From Pictodentalium vernedei (taxonomy: Eukaryota > Mollusca > Scaphopoda > Dentaliida > Dentaliidae): 64,000 nucleotides of DNA. How positions within the stretch are numbered: the stretch's first letter is position 1; each line of letters opens with the position of its first letter. Location: NCBI GenBank assembly GCA_031216915.1, contig CM062289.1:251033113-251097112 (forward strand). The letters are read 5' to 3'. Shown here in pieces: positions 33,334-44,565 of the stretch. The notes under the pieces are model-generated. The model saw only the letters and a program-made list of their open reading frames with translations. It had not been told where the DNA came from and ran no database searches. A program made the translations under genes and the position numbers.

Positions 33334-35218
33334 CAGGCATGAGGATTTCACGGTAACGATCGTTCCGCTACCGTGTCGTTACCGACACTGTCATTTGCCA
33401 GTAACAATTTATCGTTGTCGATGTTCAACTTTTCTGAACAACCAGCCCCTAAAAACAGGTGTTCAGAAATGAAAACGTGATAATTAAAATTAAAACAAAA
33501 TGATTACAACCCTGATATTTGAGAAGTAATTATTAATATGATCACGACTATGCTTTATAAATATATTGGTTCAACAAAACATGTTTATTTATCATTCATA
33601 ATACCTGGCATCATCAGAAGTTGAAAATGTTTTGTAAAATCGATTTTCTGAATGTTGACAAGGGAGGCAACTCTGATTTTATAAAATCTCAATTGTACAT
33701 CGATAATTTCGTTTTTATGTTCCGACAACTTTTGCACAATATTTGCATTCAGTTTTGGCGTAAATACGGAAGAAGATTGTTTTCATTTATTATTTTATGC
33801 TCCCCCCCACCCCCACAGCAACACACCAGACATTTTTAAACAGACTATATTGGAAGAGTGTTTCAAGGGATGGATTGATGTTTTGACCGACATAGGGCCT
33901 ACTTATGTCGGGGACTGGACATTTCGCCAGAAGGAAAAATTGGACAGTTCGCCGAACATTTGGACATTTTGCCGGAAAAAGACTGGACTTTTCGCCAAAT
34001 TTTTGGAAACTTCGCCGAAACTTTGGACACTTGGCCGAAAAAAGACTATTCGCCGGAAAATATCAGACAGTTCGCCGAAATAAATTTTCCCGCAAAGTAT
34101 CTTGATATTTTCCGGCGAATGGTCTTTTTTCTCCCGTGGACGTACCAAACCAGAAAATTATATTATGGACTTTGGATCCAAGTTTGGACTACACAGGAGG
34201 TTGATCGTCTGAATGAGACTGATTCACTTTGCCTTATCTAACGATACATTTGGGGATGCCCCCCTCCCCCGCCCCTCCTTGCGGTACAGGCCTGCATTGA
34301 CAAATGCTGTGGGAGTGGAGGAGGGATGTTTTGTCTGAACATATCAGGTAATTTTCACGCTTCCTATTGACTTCTATGTAACCACGTTTTTGTGCGTGTG
34401 TGTTTGGGGGGGGGGGGGGGGGTATTTTATCATTATATGTAAGTTTGTTTAAATGGCAAACTATAATAGCTTCGAAGTGTCTATTTTTAAAATTTCATGT
34501 TCCGGCAAACTGTCTTTTTTATTGGAGAAAAAAAATTGAAGAAAAAAAAAATGGCGAATTGTCACTTTTAGAAATTTAGGCCTAATGTTCAGGCGAACTG
34601 TCTTTTTTAATCGAGAGAAAAAAACTTTCGGCGAAATGTCTTTTTTAAAAAATTTAAGTTCCGGCGAACTGTCTTTTCCGGCGAAATGTACTTTCGGCGA
34701 AAAGTCCAGTATCCCTTATGTCAGTTTCCCATTTCAGGTCGAGAGTACCTGTACAAAATGTAAACAACAATGTGGTTTTCTAATTTTTTATTTAATAAAA
34801 TGACGATCAAATCGTGAAATCTGAATGCGAAACGAATGTATAAGATACTGATGTGAATTTGTAAAGCAAATTCTATAATTTGGAGGGGGGCTTTCACAGA
34901 GGCGTAACATACCCACTAGATACTTATTTAAATGTCTTCTGTTCCGACGCATCCCAAAATAACCTGCAAGCATTGTTACTCGTCTTTAAGCCCACCCCAA
35001 CTTTTTAATTTATCCACTGCAAGCACCCCTGGGCTTAAACACGCATGAGGACGGTATAAATGGTTGGTTGAACAAAATCGTTCATTGGTACTGATAGGAT
35101 AAAATCGTTACCGATAAATAAAAAATAAGAACGAAAAATCTTTGCCGATCGTTACCGAGGCTCCAAAATCATGGTAACAACAAATCGTTTCCCATGATTT
35201 TTGAAATCCTCATGCCTG
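33334..35218. mobile_element. TIR element with 6-bp TSD, host of a nested element
   Basis: Ends CAGGCATGAGGATTTC and GAAATCCTCATGCCTG are perfect 16 bp inverted repeats. AATGGA is duplicated at 33328-33333 and 35219-35224. Subterminal arms are rich in cgttaccg/cggtaacg. The interior includes another element (33911-34715), leaving about 1.07 kb of its own and no transposase. The 6 bp TSD with CAGG termini does not fit hAT (8 bp), so the superfamily is open. Confidence 0.8.
33911..34715. mobile_element. Nested TIR element with TTCGCCGAAA repeats
   Basis: It starts GGGACTGGACATTTCGCC and ends GGCGAAAAGTCCAGTATCCC. Flanks TTATGTCG (33903-33910) and TTATGTCA (34716-34723) are an 8 bp TSD with one change. 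Both arms are filled with GGCGAA/TTCGCC motifs every 15-30 bp, opposite in orientation on the two sides. At 805 bp it is non-autonomous; TSD length suggests hAT. Confidence 0.82.
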
Positions 35219-35639
35219 AATGGAAGTTTATGGAACAGACGTCAGAATCTCACTCTTTACTCAAGAGAAAGCAGCACTTATAACATGTCACAGGTTGAGT
35301 ATACTAATGAAAGGAAAAGCAAATCAAATTATGTCTAATTTTCACCCCAGGATATCATAGCACTACAGGATAAGCATTTGGCCTTCTCGTCAATGGAAGT
35401 TTCAATGGTAAACAAATCCCATATTTTACTGTATTTTGGTGGTAATTTTTAGACTCTGTGTTCTACTTTCTGCCAAAGCTGCAATGTCATGATTCATGAA
35501 CGTATTTATTTGTAAAGTTGATAGAATCTTAGACAAAATTTGCAGAAAAGATCTACTATAGAAGGGGTGGTATCCAGGGTGAACCGTTTACCCAAATCTA
35601 GCAGTACTAATGCATTATTCACACAAATCTCCATTCAAA

Positions 35640-36252
35640 TTTTATGACCCCTCATTGGAACACATGCATTCAGCTCATTCCAACAAAGGTCATATGCCAT
35701 GTTTTCGAGACAAAAGAATAAAAATTTTAGTTATTCATGAAATTTTTAGGCAACTGTTGTCTGTTATTCACATTGCTTCATGAAATTTCAGTACTTTTAG
35801 AAGTTACCTCAGTAATCAAGGGTTAATTCCCCTTAATTAAATGTCGCCTCTAAAAAACAACCACTTTCCATATCTTACCTTTTTACCAGCATAACTGCCA
35901 AAACTTGTCAGCATTCTTTGCAAAAATCGCTATTCAAATTTTAATTTTTGTCTCTTAAACATACATGTACTTATCGCTTGTAAATACCCCATTGGAATGA
36001 GCTTTTTGAGCTCATTCCAATGAGAGGTCGCACACCATGCTTTTTGAGTCAAAAAAGCAATTTTTTAGTTATTCCAGAATTTCGTACGTAAAACACAGCT
36101 TTATGACTTCACATTAAAATGAGTTCTCTAAGCTTGTTCCAATCAACATTCACGCACTATGTCTTTCACACAAAAAATAAAATTTTCCATTTATTCAGGA
36201 ATTTTGTTTGCAAGAACACTCTTACCCCCCCCCCCCCCCCCCTCCCCCCCTC

Positions 36253-36283
<31 letters not shown>

Positions 36284-36560
36284 AAACACAGACACACACA
36301 TCTAAAAGTTCGTCAGCAAAAAAACAGTTACTTCAATTTTTAAATGCATTATAGGAACAACTTGCCTAATCAAATTTAAATACTTTTGCATAATTCTGTA
36401 TCTAGAACAAACCATTTACCATATCTTTACGCAAAATTCTCCAGCATCATTCACAGAAAAACACCATTATTTATATATTCACATTTCTGTCTCAAAAATA
36501 TACCTGATCTTCCCATACCCCTATTGGAATAAGCTGTTTGAGCTTGTTCCAATGATGATA
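35640..36560. repeat. Repeated GAGCTCATTCCAA palindromes
   Basis: Near 35655, 35990 and 36525 a palindrome built on ttggaa(t/c)(g/a)agct...agct(c/t)(a/g)ttccaa recurs with shared flanks (tcaaattttaatttttgtctc, tttttagttattc). The same motif in better condition forms the core of the MITE at 62406-62647, so these look like decayed relatives. Confidence 0.65.
36225..36300. repeat. Poly-C tract followed by (CA)n
   Basis: About 45 bases are nearly all C with two T interruptions, then about 30 bases of CA repeats. It has the same C-then-CA arrangement as 6213-6245. Confidence 0.95.
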
Positions 36561-36935
36561 AAAAAAACTAATATTTTGGAAAATTTGTGAAAATTTTTGT
36601 TTTCTTGCATGCAAATATATACATGTAGCACATGGAAGATATCCACAGTTGGGGAGAGATGTCCAAGGCTATCTCTTCACATAACTTGTTTGTGCTTCAT
36701 GCTAAACCAGTTTGTCTGCAGAGATAAATTTGCTTTATTAAAAATCATTGGAGATTGGCCACACACCAATGATTTTAAATAAAACTAATTTTAGGTAACA
36801 AATGTTGAACTTCAAACAAAATCTATCACTCAACCAGTTAATGTTGATGAGGCATGACATGGTGAAGGTGACCTAAAATACTTCTTAGAGTCACTTTGTC
36901 AGGTGAGCGATTAAGGCCACGTGGGGCCTCTTGTT

Positions 36936-38690
36936 TTTTCTATTCTAGAGCCTTTGAAAGACATTCGAGTTACACTGTACTGCACCGTTAATGCGATTAA
37001 TGATTCTGCCACCAGTCGCTAGCTGCACTGGTTAACTAGGGGCTCCATGTATCCAGATAACATACATGTATATCATCTGTCATAGCCATACAAATATTTT
37101 TCTCGGGCTGAAAACCATTGGAACGCTGACAAAATGTAGCCATGCTGTACATCACCATTGAATCCATTTGGTATTCGGCTGCATTTCACATCATTGAATT
37201 CCTGTCATTTTAATGACTGGTGTCTGAAGGCAGTGGCAGCCTCGTATATGCATTGCTATTGGCAATTAGTTTTGTTGCGAATTCACCACTGTGCAGACAA
37301 AGGAATGGGTGACAAAATTTAATTTACAATAAACTTTCAGGGAAACATATCCTATCCCCTTCCCCTGACCGGGTGACCCCCACAGACACATGCACATTTA
37401 CAGGATCTTCCACTTCCTAGAGATGAAATAAAAAGATGCAATTAGATTGAACGATATTACAAACAATGTAACAAACAACATGTATTCTTCCAAGAATATT
37501 TTGAATGGAGAGCTTCAAAAACAAAATGCCATACATTAAAATTTTAATGTTGAAGTTCTCATTTGCAAAAGAAACTGATGTCCAATTACGTTTCCGTAGA
37601 TTGAATATTGAATAAATCCCCTCTTCTCTTCTGAATTGACGTACCAGTACCTGTCAGTCATTTGCTGGCGCAGACGATTTACATATTCATCTGTTCAGTT
37701 TCTTTTTTTTTAAGTTATCAGCTTTGTATTTTTACACACCAAATAACAATATTTTGAGGGTAAATTGTATTCTTTACAAAAAACAATTTACAAAATATAA
37801 TTACCTGTTTTTGACACATTTCTATCCAAAAGATTTTGATGACAATGAACCATGTGTTTTGTTTTTGTTTTGTTGTAATTTGAAAATAACAGGTTAAAAG
37901 ACGCAATTCCTGAAAACTGGTTATTCTCGAAAACTGGTTAAATGACATGACATGTCTGGTCGGCCATCCTTGCTAAATTATTCTGGCCTGGGCATCGCAT
38001 ACACGGCATTGAATGATTGTGTTTGAAAATACCACATTCAAAGTAACCATTTCTTTGTTTTTCAGTAGCAATGGCATAGAAAAGCGGGGTTGGTGTATTT
38101 ATCTTCCCTTCCCCCCTAACCCCCCCCCCCCCCCCCCCCCCTCCAAAAAAAATTGCTACATGTAAAGCTAAGGTTAATTTCTCATCTGATTTAAACGTTC
38201 ATTGCACAAGAATCTTTATTAGCTTCTGTAAAATAACATGAACAAGAATAGAAGTGCTTATATGTGTGGATCGTTTTGCCACAAAGTTAGCGTTATATTA
38301 CATGTATTCAATAATGGGTGGGTTTGTGGGCCAGAGAAATCCTGTTTGAAACTTCTGGGAAGCCACCACATTACTTGTTTTAACCATAGATTTTGAAAAA
38401 AACTTTCTCAGAGAGGGCTCCCCATTCCTTCCTCCACTCATGCTCTCCCCTGCCTGATGACGTGCCATGGATCCCCCGGTTCATCCACTAGAAAGTCCCC
38501 CCCCCCCCCACCCAATATCCCAATATTATTTTCTTGCTACATCCATGTGCAGTAGGTGGACATTTTAGCACCTTTGAACATCTCCACTCTACTTGCTTAT
38601 CTTGGTATCTTTTCAAGGTGAAGACTGGTAAGTACATGTAGTTGGTACTTTCAGCAAGCTTTTGTGAACTTCTCTGCGTTCCATGAAGAA
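36936..38690. other. Unassigned, possibly single-copy DNA
   Basis: This is the longest stretch without recognisable repeats apart from a poly-C run (38116-38140). I see no open frame with motifs and no clear exon signal. Confidence 0.5.
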
Positions 38691-40872
38691 TAATTAGGCT
38701 TTCCCAAACCCAGTTTGGGAAAGACTCTTGTTATTCTTCTTTTTCAAAATTTTTCTTCTCTATTTTTTTTTATATTTTTATTTTTATTTTTTTTGTTTGT
38801 TTTTAGGCTTTCTCAAACCCAGTTTGGGAAAGACTATTGTTATTCTTCTTTTTCAAAATTTTTCTTCTCTATTTTTTTTTTTTTTTTTTTAGGCTTTCCC
38901 AAACGTGTATTTTCAAAATATTCTGCCAAAACCTTCAAAATTTCACCATTTTTTGAATGTCTCAAAATTATTTACAGTTATTTAGCTCAAATTTTCCACA
39001 CATTTAGAGCATAATATGATACACCACAATCACCACTCAGATCTTTCAACTTTAACCCCCACTGGCCAAAAATGACATGCATATAGAATTTTTCTTTAAA
39101 ATTGACCAAATTCAAGGGCAAATTGCTCTAATAACAAGGTTGTTGTAACAATTATTTTGGTTTGGATATAGATGCAACAATGATTGCAGAAGAAAGTTAC
39201 TGTTTACTTTTTAATCTCAGATTTAACCCCCAAGCACAATGAGGGTGAGAATAAGAGTACCGTTTGAAAATGCCAAAATTAGCCAACTTTGGTTGCTTTT
39301 TCCATCATTTTGGAAAGGGGTTAATTTCAAACACTTTTCGTGTACGTATTCACAATTGACTACCAAGCATATTTGCTCTTGTAAATTTAGTTGTAAAGTT
39401 TAACCCTATCCCATTCTGGTTGCATAAAAGTAGGTACCGTCCAAAAAAACTCCAATTTTTTCAGAATTTGGTAAGTTTAGGTGACGATTTACTCCAATTT
39501 CAATTGCTTGAGCTCTGAATGTTTTCTATAGCTGCTTGCCGAAGTCAAAGTATGACAAATTTTGTTCTATATGTTATTATTAAAAATTTAACCCTTGGCA
39601 GATTTGAGACTTCCCATAAGGGTACTGTCAGAATATTTGTTATTTTCGCCAACTTCAAGAGCAATTTTTTTCTAATTACAAGGCAATTGTAATAATTATT
39701 TTGGTATGGCTAGATGCAACAATGATTGTGGAAGAAAGTTACTGTTTACTTCTTAATCTCAGATTTAACCCTCTAGCACAATGAGGGCGAGAATAAGAGT
39801 ACCGTTTGAAAATGCCAAAATTAGCCATTTTTGGTTGCCTTTTCTATCATTTTGGAAATGGTTAATTTCAAATACTTTTCATGTACGCAGTCACAATTGA
39901 CTATCAAGCATATTTGCTGTTGTAAGTTTGGTTGTAAAGTTTAACCCTATGCTCGTTCTGTTTGCATTAAGATAGGTGCAGTCAAAAAAAAACCTCTCGT
40001 TTTCAGAATTTGGTAACCTTAAGTGACAATTTACTCCATTCCTAATTGATTGAGCGCTGAACATTTTCTCTGGCTGTATGCAGCAGTCATAGTATGACAA
40101 ATTTTGTTTTATATGTCATTATTAAAAGTTTAACCGTTGGCAGATTCGAGACTGCCCATAATTTATGGGTATGGTCGGAATAATTTTAATTTTCATAAAA
40201 TCACTGAATATTGATAAGCGTGCAGTGGTAGTTTGGAATAGAATATCCGAAAATGCTTTCGAAATTCTGATTCACAGTTCAATTCCAAGAATATTTTCTG
40301 TTATAAGGTTGCTGTAAAGTTTAACGCAATTCCTGTCTCAGATGCATAATGGTAGATGTCGTCGAAAAAAACTCATTTTTTCAGAATTTTGTAGGTTTAA
40401 GTGACAATTTACTCGATTCCTAATTCATTGAGCGCTGAATGTTTTCTATGCCTGCATGCAGCAAGCATAGCATGACAACTTCTATTTTATACTTCATTAT
40501 CAAAAGTTTAACCCTTGGCATATTTAGGAGTTCCCATGTGGGTATAGTCGAAATAATTGTTATTTTCGTAAAATCAATCCCTGAATATATTGGTAACCGT
40601 GCGGTGGCCTTTCAGTGGTGCTACATGAACCCGCAAATAGTTAAGGTTGAAAAGTTCCTCAAATAGACAAATATAATACCTAACTCAGCCGGTGACAGGT
40701 AAATAATGAATGGAAAAGTCGTTGAGTTGAGAATAAAGTAGGGACGAATCGTGCCCTCGGTTTCCACCTGATCCATGGTATTTCCACGCGGTCTCGGCAC
40801 TTGACAAAGGTACTAAACTGTCGGGCAGGGACAGTAGGAAACATTCTGAGAATTTCAAGTTGCTGCCTTGCA

Positions 40873-40941
40873 TGATCGGGACATAATTGGAATATATCCG
40901 ACATTGTATCTGTCGGATATATTCCAATTATGTCCCGATCA
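40873..40941. repeat. Perfect 31-bp-arm hairpin (unit A)
   Basis: tgatcgggacataattgg... and ...ccaattatgtcccgatca pair perfectly over 31 bases around a 7-base loop ttgtatc. The right arm runs directly into a headless SINE. Confidence 0.95.
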
Positions 40942-41196
40942 CTTCACCCCGACTGTCCGCATGGGGGCACCATGACGCCGTGTACTAAGGCATACTGCAC
41001 GTTGATGGTGCGCATGTCTTCAACCAATCTAACCCGGCCTGTGCTACAGTGCGGAGGCACTATGTTGGGGAGCTGGCAGCTGCTCGCCATTGCTCTGGGT
41101 GCTCCGGCTTCCTCCACCCATACAACTGTCACCAACATAATATGACCTTGGCTGTTAATGTGTCGTTAAAACCTAATAAATAAATAAATAAATCTA
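40942..41196 (+). mobile_element. SINE lacking its tRNA head (unit A)
   Basis: It begins at cttcaccccgactg, the middle of the SINE, directly at the hairpin. The body matches the SINE at 26347. The tail differs: aatatgaccttggctgttaatgtgtcg and aaaacctaataaataaataaa. Confidence 0.85.
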
Positions 41197-41734
41197 GTTC
41201 CAGTTTTGCTCTTAAAAATATCAGTACCGTCAGACAAAATTCATTTTATAATTAATTTCATACTTTTCTGTACTCACCTTCCCTGAGTAAGATTGGTATA
41301 CCTTTTCAATCTCAGATTTAACCCTCAAGCACATTGAGAGTGAGAATAAGTGTACCATTTGGAAATACCCAAATTATCCAACTTTGGTTACTCTCTACTA
41401 TCATTTTGGAATGGGTTAATTTGAGACACTTTGCTTTGCAGTATGCAGAGATGTTTAATCAATAAATCCGGCTTTAGTTATGTTGTGGAACTTAATAAAA
41501 CATGTGCTTTGGCCACTTAAAAATAGCACTGTCTGCAAAAAATGACTTTGAGTTAATACTCCTTTGTCCAAAAACAAAAAGGAAAGATCTCTTTGAGATT
41601 TTCATAACTGCTTTCACAAATCAATAGGGAACAAATTTTGTGTTATATGTTTTGGTGTTCCGTGTTATCCAACACCAGTTTGGCCGTACAAATATGAATA
41701 TCGCCAGGAAAGAAAGCACATTTTCTCAGTGGTA

Positions 41735-42073
41735 GACTGTTTGACTTCTATGATAGAGGTCCCGAGTTTGATCCCTATCTGGGACGACCCACGTAATGTC
41801 CTTGGGCAAGGCACTTTATCCCGGTTGCCAACATGGGGGCACGATGATGCCATGTACTAAGGCGTACTGCATGTCAATGGTGCATATATCTTCAACCGCT
41901 GGTACCCTGCTTCAGTGGAGCTTGAACATAATTAGAATGTTGAGCTGACAGTTGCTCGTCGATGCTCAGTGGTTCTCTCTGGGCCCTCCGACTTCCCCCA
42001 CCCGTAAAACTGTCACGGTCACAATTAGCCATTGTGGATAAGTATGTGACCGTAAACACCAATAAATAAATAC
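41735..42073 (+). mobile_element. SINE, decayed head (unit A)
   Basis: The head retains cagtggtagactgtttgac and a B-box relic gagtttgatccc. The body and tail (aaaactgtcacggtca, accaataaataaata) follow. Same position and sequence as 49378-49708 in unit B. Confidence 0.85.
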
Positions 42074-42635
42074 CGTCGGGGAAATCCTCTGTGAAATCCT
42101 TCTGTCAATGAATAGCAAAGTAGTAATGTAATGCAAGAAATATTAACAAGCTGTTCAACATCCCTTTAATCAACTCATTTTGACTTGAACTGTACCCATC
42201 ACTGTGTATACTAGCTCTCTAGATGGTTTAAACCATATCAAATAAACAACTAATTTGTGTGTGACAGTAACTCACATTACATGTATTTCATTGTATCAGA
42301 AACAGATATGTTGGAAAAATTGTGAAATCATGGAGTTGGAAGCTTACCCTCGTTTGTTGACAAATCCCACACATTCACAAACAGACAAAATGATAGAGAA
42401 TAAATTTATTATTCATATTTAAGGTCACTTTCAGCATCTACAGGTATATCATGACCATATTATAGGTATTTATTCAAGTCCAGGTATTCATTGCATTGGC
42501 GTACAGGGCTATTTTGCAGGGGGGCGTGGGGGGGGGGGGATGAACCCTTTTAGCCCGAAAAAGTTGAATCTCAAGAGGAAATGCCTAATGTGGGTATGGG
42601 AGGGAGGGGGAGGGGGGTCTCCCCCCATTGAGTAC

Positions 42636-42931
42636 CTGGAGAGAACCACCTAGCAATGGCAAGCGACTCAGACTCCCCAGCATACTAACTCCACAAAAGC
42701 AGGGTTAGCATTGGTTGAAGACAAGTGCACCCTCAAAGAACCCTTAGTACACATTGCCATCATGAACCCCCCCCTGCCCCCCCCCCCCCCCCCCCCTCCC
42801 ACGTGGGAAATGAAATTTGTATGTTCAAAGTGTCTTGCTCAAGGACACAATGTGGTTGCCACACAGGATTCGAACCAAGGACTTCTTGGATTGCAACAAT
42901 CATCTCTACCTTCTGAGCCACCGTGCTCCCG
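42636..42931 (-). mobile_element. SINE, reverse orientation (unit A)
   Basis: Read on the minus strand it has an A box (tggctcagaagg), a B box (ggttcgaatcc), then the caaggacacaatg...gaagacaagtgca body. A poly-C run at 42770-42796 interrupts it. Equivalent to 50268-50559. Confidence 0.85.
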
Positions 42932-44565
42932 TAATATGTAGTAATAGAGCTCTGTATGTGTACTTGTGTGAATATAAATGAACAATATTAACGTGGATAC
43001 AGTTCCACTGAATCACCTTGTACAGTATAATGAAGTGATGAGATAGGAAAACAACATTTTGTGTGGAAAACCAAAATGGTTTGTGGTCTTTTCTGGCAAC
43101 TAAATTGTACGAGATGTTCTGGGATATTGCCCGAAAAATCGGCTCCTTTCTGACTCAGGGGTGGGTTGGGGCACAGTCCTTCATGAAACCATGGCCCGTA
43201 CGCCCATAATTCATATGTACTAATTTTTTCCAAAGCACAAAGGACATCGCTTGTTTTGCTTTCTATGAAAATATTCTGTAATTACTGAAGAGCAAATTTT
43301 GTGTTAAATGTTTTGGTGTCCTGCTGTATCTCAAATATCTGTTTTGGCTGCATAAAAACTAGCAGGCATCACAAAAACTTTGATTTCCACTAAATTATCT
43401 GTTTTCAAAACTGATCGATAGTTTTGTGTACAATACAGTTTGCCTTTTCAGATTAAAAAGTTGGGAAAGCCCGTAATTTGTCCAACAAATTACAATTCAC
43501 TAGTTTTATTTCTTTTTTTCCTCCCTGAATTTTGTCTGTTGAACTGCTCAAAAACAAGCTGTACGATTTTGACCAAATTTGGCACACTTATGCAATGTCA
43601 TAAAATCTCGTGAAATGCGGTATCGTCATATCTGTGAAAGCACGTATTTTCAAAATATTCTGCCAAAACCTTCAAAATTTCACCATTTTTTGAATGTCTC
43701 AAAATTGTTTACAGTTATTTAGCTCAAATTTTCCACACATTTAGAGCATAATATGATACACCACAATCACCACTCTGATCTTTCAACTTTAACCCCCACT
43801 GGCCAAAAATGACATACATATAGAATTTTTCTTCAAAATTGACCAAATTCAAGGGCAAATTGCTCTAATAACAAGGTTGTTGTAACAATTATTTTGGTTT
43901 GGATAGATGCAATAATGATTGCAGAAGAAAGTTACTGTTTACTTTTTAATCTCAGATTTAACCCCCAAGCACAATGAGGGTGAGAATGAGAGTACCATTT
44001 GAAAATGCCAAAATTAGCCAACTTTGGTTGCTTTTTCCATCATTTTGGAAAGGGGTTAATTTCAAACACTTTTCGTGTACGTATTCACAATTGACTAACA
44101 AGCATATTTGCTGTTGTATGTTTAGTTGTAAAGTTTAACCTTATCCCATTCTGGTTGCATAAAAGTAGGTACCGTCCAAAAAAACTCCAATTTTTTCAGA
44201 ATTTGGTAAGTTTAGGTGGCGATTTACTCCATTTTCAATTGCTTGAGCTCTGAATGTTTTCTATAGCTGCTTGCAGCAGTCAAAGTATGACAAATTTTGT
44301 TGTATATGTTATTATTAAAAGTTTAACCCTTGGGAGATTTGAGACTTCCCATAAGGGTACTGTCAGAATATTTGTTATTTTCGCCAACTTCAAGAGCAAA
44401 TTTTTCTGATTACAAGGTAGTTGTAATAATTATTTTGGTATGGCTAGATGCAACAATGATTGTGGAAGAAAGTTACTGTTTACTTCTTAATCTCAGATTT
44501 AACCCTCTAGCACAATGAGGGCGAAAATAAAAGTACCGTTTGAAAATGCCAAAATTAGCCATTTT

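Larger units (their letters stand above)
30289..36935 (+). mobile_element. TAGCTCACCTGA-family repeat, copy 2, with 3' end
   Basis: It starts ttttTAGCTCACCTGAGCGAAGC and ends TCAGGTGAGCGATTA, then a short hairpin AGGCC-acgtgg-GGCCT, then CTTGTTTT. The 5' and subterminal 3' sequences are inverted copies of each other (GCTCACCTGA / TCAGGTGAGC). The leader (30289-31000) matches copy 1. It is followed by an array of about 165 bp units (31010-32860), nested TIR elements and palindromic repeats. No coding sequence of its own was seen. Confidence 0.7.
38700..43500 (+). repeat. Complex repeat unit A
   Basis: It begins near duplicated ggctttcccaaacccagtttgggaaag blocks (38697, 38805). From 38904 it runs as the sequence that restarts at 43645 (unit B) and 51385 (unit C). 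Internally about 540 bp subunits repeat (landmarks: aaatgccaaaattagcca, agcatatttgct, aaagtttaaccctat, aatttggtaagttta, gctctgaatgttttctat, cttggcagatttgagac). It ends with gggaaagcccgtaatttgtcc at 43463. Non-coding. Confidence 0.8.

Noticed and set aside
33850..34241. Small proteins rich in FAE/SPK motifs
   Set aside because: Overlapping frames on both strands arise from the repeated TTCGCCGAAA motif of the TIR element at 33911-34715.
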